Made by a program: the position numbers and the translations under genes
Shown: positions 58,179 to 64,000 of the stretch, piece after piece
How positions within the stretch are numbered: position 1 is the stretch's first letter
Layout: each line of letters starts with the position of its first letter
Origin: DASZUK01 sp035547695
GTDB lineage: Bacteria; Actinomycetota; Acidimicrobiia; Acidimicrobiales; RAAP-2
Reading direction: 5' to 3'
DNA: 64,000 bases
NCBI GenBank assembly: GCA_035547695.1
Contig: DASZUK010000015.1
Location: 124,001-188,000, forward strand
The notes under the pieces: model-generated
What the model was told of the DNA's origin: nothing
Seen by the model: the letters and a program-made list of their open reading frames with translations, nothing else
The model's database searches: none

Positions 58179-59909
58179 GTGAGGCTGCGCCGGATCGTCG
58201 CCGCCGGGGTGATGGCGGCCGTGGCGGCCGGTGCCCTCCCCGGCCTGGTCGCCGCCGGACCGGCCGGCGCGGTGGCCCCGTCCCTCATCCAGGGGTCGGG
58301 GTCCAGTTGGGCGTTCCCGGCCCTCACAGTCTGGATCAGCGCCATCAAGTCGGCGGGCGTCCAGGTGGTGTACAACCCCGACGGCGACGCCGCCGGCCGC
58401 CAGGACTTCGCCAACAAGGTGTCCGACTTCGCGGTCACCTCGGACGGCTACCTGGGGTTCACAAAGATCAACGGCACGTCGGACACCTCACAGGGTCGCC
58501 AGTACGCCTACCTGCCGATCGCCGCCGGCGGCACCGCCTTCGCCTACCACATCGTCATCGACGGGACCCAGGTCCGGAACCTGCGGCTGTCCGGCCAGAC
58601 GCTGGCCAAGATCTTCACCGGGCAGATCACCAACTGGAACAGCCCGACAATCAAGCGGGACAACAACGGGGTGGGGCTGCCGTCCCTGCCGATCGTCCCG
58701 GTCGTCCAGTCCGAGGGCTCCGGGGCCACCGAGCAGCTCACCAACTACTTCGCCCGCCAGTTCCCGAGCATCTGGCAGCCGTACGCCGGCCAGGCGGGGC
58801 CGACGGAGTACTACCCGGTCCACGGCGGCGGCATCCAACCGGTCAACGGGTCGTCGGGGGCCATCAACTACGTCACCTCCAGCGCCGGCAACGGGGCCAT
58901 CACCTACGTGGAGTACTCCTACGCCCTCGGGGCCAACTACCCGGTGGTCAAGGTGTTGAACAGCGCCGGCTACTACACGCTGCCCACCCAGTACAACGTG
59001 GCCGTCTCGCTCGAAGCCGCGGTCATCAACATGAACCCCACAACACCGCGGTACCTGCTGCAGACACTGGACGGCGTCTACACCGACGCGGACCCGCGGA
59101 CGTACCCGCTGTCGTCGTACGTGTACATGATCGAGCCGACCGGGACGTACCCGAGCCCGGAGGGGAAGGTCACAACAGGCAAGCGACAGGCCCTGGCCGA
59201 CTTCCAGTACTTCTCGATCTGCCAGGGGCAGCGGGCCATCGGCGGGATCGGGTACTCGCCGCTGCCGGTCAACCTCGTGGAGGCGGGCTTCGGGCAGATC
59301 AGCAAATTGAAGGCGGCCGCTCCGGGCATCAGCCTGACAAAGCAGACAATCTACAACTGCAACAACCCGACCTTCATCCCGGGCCAGCCGGACGAGAACT
59401 ACCTCGCCCAGATCGCGCCGATGCCGCCGGCCTGCGACCAGACAGGAGCCGGTCCGTGTGGTGCCACAGTCACCCCCAACGGCCTCGGGTCGACACCCAA
59501 CAAGTCCGGCGGCTTCGGCGCCCCCACCCCGACGAGCCCGACCGGGGGCGGCGGCGGCTCGGTCGCCTCGTCGGGATCGTCGTCGTCTCCGTCGTCCGGC
59601 CCGACGGCCACGACGACGCCGGCGTCGGGCACCGGGACGTCGGCGTCCGGCACCGCCGCGGTGGCGGCGGCCGCGGCGGCCGCGGCGGCCAACGGCCCCA
59701 AGGGGACCGCCGGCCGTGGGGCGAACGGCACCGGGACCACCACGACCACCGAGCCGCCGTACACGTCGGCGTCCCTGGCCGGCATCGACGGCGGCTCGCT
59801 CCTGGCCCGGGTCGGCCCGCTCGTCGCCGTCCTGCTCCTCGTCGTCTTCGCCGTACCCGTCGTCATCGGCTACCGCCGCCTGCGCCGGCGACCCGGAGGT
59901 GATCGTTGA
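58179..59909 (+). CDS. pstS: Phosphate-binding protein PstS with stalk and C-terminal membrane anchor
   Basis: A 576-residue exported protein. A signal peptide (RIVAAGVMAAVAAGALPGLVAA) precedes the PstS domain: LIQGSGSSWAFPALTVWISA, VSDFAVTSDGYLG, LSGQTLAKIFTGQITNWNSP and VQSEGSGATEQLTNYF carry the phosphate-binding loops. Residues about 430-535 are a Gly/Ser/Thr/Ala stalk with a poly-Ala run, followed by VGPLVAVLLLVVFAVPVVIG and a basic tail, so the protein is tethered at the C-terminus rather than by a lipobox. GTG 58179 is preferred, since GGAGG is five bases upstream. At least 13 Thr codons are ACA, against none in pstB and pstC and one in pstA. Confidence 0.88.
   Translation: MRLRRIVAAGVMAAVAAGALPGLVAAGPAGAVAPSLIQGSGSSWAFPALTVWISAIKSAGVQVVYNPDGDAAGRQDFANKVSDFAVTSDGYLGFTKINGTSDTSQGRQYAYLPIAAGGTAFAYHIVIDGTQVRNLRLSGQTLAKIFTGQITNWNSPTIKRDNNGVGLPSLPIVPVVQSEGSGATEQLTNYFARQFPSIWQPYAGQAGPTEYYPVHGGGIQPVNGSSGAINYVTSSAGNGAITYVEYSYALGANYPVVKVLNSAGYYTLPTQYNVAVSLEAAVINMNPTTPRYLLQTLDGVYTDADPRTYPLSSYVYMIEPTGTYPSPEGKVTTGKRQALADFQYFSICQGQRAIGGIGYSPLPVNLVEAGFGQISKLKAAAPGISLTKQTIYNCNNPTFIPGQPDENYLAQIAPMPPACDQTGAGPCGATVTPNGLGSTPNKSGGFGAPTPTSPTGGGGGSVASSGSSSSPSSGPTATTTPASGTGTSASGTAAVAAAAAAAAANGPKGTAGRGANGTGTTTTTEPPYTSASLAGIDGGSLLARVGPLVAVLLLVVFAVPVVIGYRRLRRRPGGDR
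59895..59904 (+). promoter_or_regulatory. Full-length Shine-Dalgarno sequence before the gene at 59909
   Basis: GGAGGTGATC is the complete complement of the 16S rRNA 3' end, much longer than other sites in the window. It lies four bases before the ATG, within the end of pstS. Together with the stop/start overlap it suggests high or independent translation of the 945-residue protein. Confidence 0.7.
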
Positions 59910-62743
59910 TGCCCGGACACCCCGGACGTCCCGGATCGTGGCCCCGGCCGGACCGAGGCCGCCGCCGCAGCCCGTGGCGGTTGCTGGCCGTCCCGGCCAC
60001 CCTGCTGGCGGCCACCGCCCTGGCCGGCGCGTCCGGCGCCGCCCTGGCGGCCACCGGGGCAGTGGCCAGGGACGCCGCCGCCCCGGCGTTCGTCCAGTCG
60101 GCGACGGCGACACGGACCCAGGTGGCGCCGACAGGGGCGTCGACGGTCGTGGCCTCGAGCACCGTGACGGTCGACGTCAGCCAGACCGACAACCTCCAGG
60201 GCCGCCAGGAGATCGCCGTCTCGTGGTCCGGCGCCCACCCGACCGGCGGGATCGTGGCCAACCAGAACTCCGTCCAGGCCCAGTACGAGGAGTACCCGGT
60301 GGTCCTCCTCCAGTGCCGGGGCACCGCCAGCCAGGTGACCCCGGAGACCTGCTGGACCCAGGCGGCCACAGAGCGGTACCAGTCGAGCTACACGGCCGAC
60401 ACCCCGTACCAGCTCGATCGGTACCAGGCCACACCCGGGGCGGCGGTGGTCGGCCAGCCGGCGACGTTGCCGACGACAACAACCTGCAAGTTCACCGCGG
60501 TGCCGCCGTTCGCCCCGCCGGTCCGCTACTGGGTGCCGTGGGTGGCGGCCGACGGCCAGGTCTACGCCGGGGGCACACAGGGGTCCTGTGGCCAGCCGCC
60601 CGAGGCGAGCGGCGGCCTCACCTCGGCCCTGCCGAGCAACGAGACCTTCGGCGTGACCGCGGCGGACGGCACCGGGAGCACCGCGTTCGACGTCTTCACA
60701 ACGGCCGTCAACGCCACGTTGGGCTGCTCGGAGACGGTGGCCTGCTCTCTGGTGGTCGTGCCGATCACGGGCATCAGTTGCGACGGCGCCCTCCCCGGGC
60801 TGGCGGGACCGACGGGGGCCGCCGCCCTGGCGGCCTGCGAGGCCGACGGCGCCTACGCGGCCGGCGCGGTGGCCACAACGCTCCAATTCCAGAACGGCGC
60901 CGACCTGACGGTGACCGGGAGCCTGTGGTGGAGCCCGTCGAACTGGAAGAACCGCATCGTGGCGCCGCTCACCTTCGACCCGCCGCGCAACGTCTGCACA
61001 CTGGTGAGCGGCAACAACATCGTCAACGTCTACGGCTCCGAGCTCCTCAGCCAGGCCACCGGCCAGTGGGCGCCGAGCTTCTGCCAGGGGACCGCCACCC
61101 CGTTCTCGTTCGACCACGTGGCCACCGGTGAGCCCCAGGCCCGCAACCTGGTGGCCAGCGGCGCGGCCGACGCCGCCTTCACCAGCTACGCCCAGCCCGG
61201 GGGCTACGGCAAGCCGGTCGTCAGCGCGCCGGTGGCGGTGACCGGGTTCACCGTCGCCTTCGCCGTCGACGACACGGCCGGCCGGCCGGTCGCCACCTTG
61301 AAGCTGACGCCGTTGCTCCTGGCGAAGCTGCTGACCGAGTCCTATCCGGACCTGACCACAACCCAGGGCGCCGACCCGGCCCTCGCCGGCAACCCCCTCA
61401 ACATCACCGACGACCCGGAGTTCATCGCCCTCAACCCGTCCGTCCCCCAACTGAACGGCGGCCATGCCGCGGCGTCCGAGCTCATCTCGATCTCGAGCGA
61501 CTCCGACGTCATCGAGGCGCTCACGACCTACATCGACGGCACACCGGCCGCCCGGGCCTTCCTGGACGGCGTGCCCGACACGACCGACGGCGAGCACATG
61601 GTCGTCAACCCGGCCTACAAGGGCATCCAGTTGCCCGTCGACCAGTGGCCGCTCCTGTCGACCTACACGTCCACGATCTTCGACCACGGGGTCCAGCGCA
61701 GCTACTGCCTGGGGGACACCCCCCAGCCGCTCTACTCCCTGATCGCCGCGCCCCTGGCCAACCTGTCGGCGGTGAGCCTGGCCATGCAGTTCCAGAACGC
61801 CAACTCCACGGTCATCTGCACCCCCAACCTGCCGGGTGCGGCCAACTCGATGGTCGCCTCGGGACGCCAGGCGCCCGGCCAGTACTTCATGCTCGGGATC
61901 ACCCCGCTGGCCGACGACGATCGGTACAACCTGCAGGCGGCCGCCCTCCAGACCACCCCGGGGACGTTCGTGGCGCCCGACGACTCGTCCCTCCGGGCCG
62001 CGACGTCGCTCCTCGTGGCGGACCCCGGCACCGGGACCTGGCCCGTCCCCTACGGGGCGTTCCAGACCTCGGCCGGGGCGCAGGCCTACCCCGGCACGAT
62101 GGTCGTCTACGCCGCCGTCCCGACCACCGGGCTCGGGGCCGAGGACGCCGCCGACCTGGCCACCCTCCTCCGGTTCGCCGCCTCGACAGGGCAGTCGCCG
62201 GGCTCGGGCGTCGGCCAGCTCCCCCCCGGCTATCTCCCCCTGACCGAGGCCAACGGCCTGGGGGCGTTGGCGGACTACACCAGAGCCGCCGCCGACGACG
62301 TGGCCGCCCAGAACGGCCAGGTCCCCTCCATGTCGCCGGCGCCGGCCACAACGACATCGGGGTCCACGGCCACAGCCGCCGAGCCGGCCGGGCCGTCGTC
62401 GGGCACAGAGGAGGCCGCGTCGCCGGCCGCGTCGGCCGGGACACTGCCGTCGTTCGGCGGGGTCTCGAGCCTGACCTTCCCGTCGGGTCGCGCCCTGCTG
62501 GCCGGCCCCCTGCTCGCCGCGGTGGGGGCCAAGGCCGCCGCCCACGGGGCCGGGACGCACCACCACGCCCACCAGGCAGCTCCCCGCCCGATCTGGCTCG
62601 GCCACACCCTCGACGTGGCCCTGTGGACCGGCGGGCTCGGCCGGGGCGGCGCCCTGGTGGCGGTCGTCCTGGGCGTGGCGCTGCTCATCGTGGTGCTGGT
62701 CCCGCCGCTCTACCTGGCGGGCCGCAAGCGCGGCCGATGGTGA
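59909..62743 (+). CDS. Large membrane-anchored protein with a PstS-like binding domain
   Basis: A 944-residue exported protein from ATG 59909, which shares one base with the pstS stop (TGATG). After a basic N-terminus and signal segment (LLAVPATLLAATALAGASGAALA) comes a beta-rich domain with paired Cys (about 40-370), then a region like type II phosphate-binding proteins: NLVASGAADAAFTSYAQPGG, PVAVTGFTVAFAVDD and LKLTPLLLAKLLTESYPDLT. A Ser/Thr/Ala stalk leads to ALVAVVLGVALLIVVLVPPL and a basic tail. No LPXTG signal. Thr codons are often ACA. I know no named family with this layout; it may be an accessory phosphate receptor or organophosphate-processing surface protein. Confidence 0.75.
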   Translation: MPGHPGRPGSWPRPDRGRRRSPWRLLAVPATLLAATALAGASGAALAATGAVARDAAAPAFVQSATATRTQVAPTGASTVVASSTVTVDVSQTDNLQGRQEIAVSWSGAHPTGGIVANQNSVQAQYEEYPVVLLQCRGTASQVTPETCWTQAATERYQSSYTADTPYQLDRYQATPGAAVVGQPATLPTTTTCKFTAVPPFAPPVRYWVPWVAADGQVYAGGTQGSCGQPPEASGGLTSALPSNETFGVTAADGTGSTAFDVFTTAVNATLGCSETVACSLVVVPITGISCDGALPGLAGPTGAAALAACEADGAYAAGAVATTLQFQNGADLTVTGSLWWSPSNWKNRIVAPLTFDPPRNVCTLVSGNNIVNVYGSELLSQATGQWAPSFCQGTATPFSFDHVATGEPQARNLVASGAADAAFTSYAQPGGYGKPVVSAPVAVTGFTVAFAVDDTAGRPVATLKLTPLLLAKLLTESYPDLTTTQGADPALAGNPLNITDDPEFIALNPSVPQLNGGHAAASELISISSDSDVIEALTTYIDGTPAARAFLDGVPDTTDGEHMVVNPAYKGIQLPVDQWPLLSTYTSTIFDHGVQRSYCLGDTPQPLYSLIAAPLANLSAVSLAMQFQNANSTVICTPNLPGAANSMVASGRQAPGQYFMLGITPLADDDRYNLQAAALQTTPGTFVAPDDSSLRAATSLLVADPGTGTWPVPYGAFQTSAGAQAYPGTMVVYAAVPTTGLGAEDAADLATLLRFAASTGQSPGSGVGQLPPGYLPLTEANGLGALADYTRAAADDVAAQNGQVPSMSPAPATTTSGSTATAAEPAGPSSGTEEAASPAASAGTLPSFGGVSSLTFPSGRALLAGPLLAAVGAKAAAHGAGTHHHAHQAAPRPIWLGHTLDVALWTGGLGRGGALVAVVLGVALLIVVLVPPLYLAGRKRGRW

Positions 62744-62760
62744 CCGGCCGATGGTGACCG
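62733..62760 (+). repeat. 14-base direct duplication at the stop/start junction
   Basis: GCCGATGGTGACCG is present twice in tandem across the stop of the large protein and the start of the sortase-like gene, so the stop (TGG-TGA) and the following ATG-GTG-ACC come from the same duplicated sequence read in different frames. The upstream ATGGTGACC could itself act as an overlapping start in the other frame. Confidence 0.7.
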
Positions 62761-63704
62761 AGATCGACCTGCCGACGGGCCCGGCCGACGCGGTCGACGA
62801 CCCGGCGGCCGGAGAGCCCGAGCCTGCCGTCCCGGACGCAACGCGGACCGGGCCGCCGGCGCCCAAGCCGGTGGCCGTCGTGCTCGCCGTCATCCTCCTG
62901 CTCGGGGTGACGGCCGTCTTCTTCGGCGTGTTCGCCTTCGGGCTCAGCGGCCTCCAGGAGCAGCGGAGCCAGCACCAGCTCTACGCGGCCTTCCGGGGCC
63001 TGCTGGCCCCGGCCAGCCCGGTGGCGCCGTCCATCGGGGGCGACATCCCCGAAGGCGCGCCGGTGGCCATGGTCACGGCACCGGACGCCGGGCTGGACGA
63101 CGTCATGGTGGTCGAGGGCACGTCGTCGGGCGACCTCCTGGCGGGCCCGGGGCACCTGGCCGATACGCCGCTGCCGGGCCAGGCCGGAGAGTCCGTCCTC
63201 ATCGGCAAGAGCACGACGGCCGGCGCGCCCTTCGGTCGGATCGGCCATCTGCACCGGGGGGACCGCGTCACGGTGCGGACCGGCCAGGGTCGGTTCCGGT
63301 TCACCGTCCTCGGGCACCTGCCCCCGGGCGCCCGGCTGCCGAAGATCACCACCGACAGCGGCCTCCTCACCCTGGTCAGCGCGGCGAGCTCCGGCGGCCT
63401 GGGGGTCCTGGCGCCGGACCGGCTGGTGTACGTGGTGGCCAAGCTGGACGGCAAGGTGGCGCCGACGCCGCCTCACCAGCCCACCAGCGTCCCCACCTCG
63501 CAGGTCCAGGGCCACATCGACGGGGGGGCATGGCCGTTCGTCCTCGTGTGGTTCGTCGGACTGCTGGCCGCCTCGGCCGCCTGCTGGTGGCTGTGGACGC
63601 GGTGGGGGATGCTCCGCACCTGGCTCGTCGGCGCACCGGTCCTCCTGGCCCTCCTGTGGGGGTTCAGCAACGAAGCCATGCGGTTCCTGCCCAACGCCTA
63701 CTGA
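62751..63704 (+). CDS. Sortase-fold membrane protein without catalytic His and Cys
   Basis: A 317-residue membrane protein: one segment at about 41-65 (VAVVLAVILLLGVTAVFFGV) and two near the C-terminus (about 262-283 and 290-306). Between them the sortase pattern is clear: LAGPGHLADTPLPGQAGESV, LIGKSTTAGAPFGRIGHL, HRGDRVTVRTGQGRFRFTVL, LLTLVSAASSGG and APDRLVYVVAKL. However, the GHR motif is GKS (Lys153) and the Thr-Cys motif is Ser210-Ala211; only the Arg (Arg224) remains. It should not catalyse transpeptidation. It may be a scaffold or regulator for the anchored binding proteins encoded upstream, which lack sorting signals. Confidence 0.82.
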   Translation: MVTEIDLPTGPADAVDDPAAGEPEPAVPDATRTGPPAPKPVAVVLAVILLLGVTAVFFGVFAFGLSGLQEQRSQHQLYAAFRGLLAPASPVAPSIGGDIPEGAPVAMVTAPDAGLDDVMVVEGTSSGDLLAGPGHLADTPLPGQAGESVLIGKSTTAGAPFGRIGHLHRGDRVTVRTGQGRFRFTVLGHLPPGARLPKITTDSGLLTLVSAASSGGLGVLAPDRLVYVVAKLDGKVAPTPPHQPTSVPTSQVQGHIDGGAWPFVLVWFVGLLAASAACWWLWTRWGMLRTWLVGAPVLLALLWGFSNEAMRFLPNAY

Positions 63705-63783
63705 TCTCCTGCCCAGCGTCCACTGATCCTGCCCAGCGTCCACTGAGCGCCTGTCGCGCCTGTCCTGCCCAGCGTCCACCTGG
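63686..63783 (+). repeat. Four 20-base repeats spanning the end of the sortase-like gene
   Basis: CCTGCCCAACGCCTACTGAT (63686-63705) contains the last codons and stop of the gene. Copies CCTGCCCAGCGTCCACTGAT (63708-63727), CCTGCCCAGCGTCCACTGAG (63728-63747) and CCTGCCCAGCGTCCACCTGG (63764-63783) follow. The gene end has thus been multiplied into the intergenic region, perhaps by slippage. Confidence 0.88.
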
Positions 63784-63937
63784 GTGCCTGCTGAGCGCCG
63801 TCCCTCCTGGATTCTCCAATCCTCTTATTACCATCAGTTCTCTAGGGTTCCTAAAGTTGACTTCTTCAATCAGATATTGTTTAATGCTCGCAGTCCTAGC
63901 TAAACGGGGGCTGGACGACGACCGACGGAGGGAATCC
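63784..63937. other. AT-rich promoter region of the last gene
   Basis: A short gap with a strong drop in GC at about 63808-63905. It contains CTAAAGTTGAC (63851-63861), a one-mismatch copy of the element before pstB at 54919, followed by CTTCTTCAATCAG. GGAGGG five bases before the GTG at 63938 is the ribosome binding site. A phosphate-responsive promoter is possible. Confidence 0.5.
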
Positions 63938-64000
63938 GTGAAGAGACAGAAGAAGATGCTCGCGCTCGGCCTCAGCGGGCTCGCGGCGGCCACCCTGTCG
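63938..64000 (+). CDS. Secreted protein, signal peptide only (runs off the right edge)
   Basis: Twenty-one codons from GTG 63938: a basic start (Lys-Arg-Gln-Lys-Lys) and the hydrophobic MLALGLSGLAAATLS, the first two parts of a Sec signal peptide. GGAGGG five bases upstream supports the start. The shared CTAAAGTTRAC motif upstream and its place after the phosphate genes make another phosphate-related exported protein, for instance a second PstS or a phosphatase, plausible. The mature protein is outside the window. Confidence 0.7.
   Translation, partial: MKRQKKMLALGLSGLAAATLS

Noticed and set aside
63664..63993. Minus-strand frame of 109 codons at the right edge
   Set aside because: It runs antisense through the repeats, promoter region and signal peptide of the next gene and lacks family features.

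Overview
The window is very GC-rich DNA (about 70% by eye). Genes are densely packed, GTG starts and 1-4 base stop/start overlaps are common, and there are no rRNA or tRNA genes that I can see. Mycofactocin-type short-chain dehydrogenases, several luciferase-like (F420/FMN) oxidoreductases, many CoA-ester enzymes and amidohydrolase_2 proteins together suggest a free-living catabolic actinobacterium, possibly Acidimicrobiia. That placement is an inference from gene content.

Layout. (A) 1-11605: an oxidative catabolic cluster with a KstD-like flavoprotein, LLM oxidoreductases, a phytanoyl-CoA-dioxygenase-like enzyme, a type I extradiol dioxygenase, an HsaA-like flavin monooxygenase, two amidohydrolases and cupin/SnoaL accessory proteins. 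It looks like ring hydroxylation and ring cleavage of a steroid-like or other polycyclic/aromatic compound. (B) 11851-16725: a branched-chain-amino-acid-type ABC importer with LivH and LivM fused. (C) 16714-21011: acyl-CoA synthetase, thiolase-like protein plus DUF35 partner, MaoC hydratase and SnoaL protein, resembling the steroid side-chain aldolase module. A decayed IS1182-type transposase follows (21038-21450). (D) 21787-31135: a cupin, then a ribose-type ABC importer (ATPase, binding protein, permease) interleaved with aldehyde dehydrogenase and three SDRs, two of them mycofactocin-type; this is an uptake-and-alcohol-oxidation unit. (E) 31149-43592: a beta-oxidation island (three acyl-CoA dehydrogenases, two crotonases, thiolase, SDR, acyl-CoA synthetase, alpha-methylacyl-CoA racemase) with a FadR-type GntR regulator. 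A near-identical 19-20 base site precedes both D and E, so the regulator may control both. (F) 43767-46924: two tandem secreted B-lectin proteins. (G) 46965-53599: a sulfur-metabolism MBL-rhodanese protein behind a CsoR/CstR-like operator, an SDR, an alpha/beta hydrolase, a third amidohydrolase, and a LysR regulator divergent from an unclassified putative Fe(II)/2OG enzyme. (H) 53609-64000: phosphate handling, with PPK2, pstB-pstC-pstA-pstS, a 945-residue membrane-anchored binding-protein-like gene and a sortase-fold protein without catalytic His or Cys. The start of another secreted protein runs off the right edge.

The two most unusual signals are the expanded phosphate locus (H) and a strong, directly visible preference for the Thr codon ACA in genes for exported proteins, compared with the cytosolic and membrane genes beside them.
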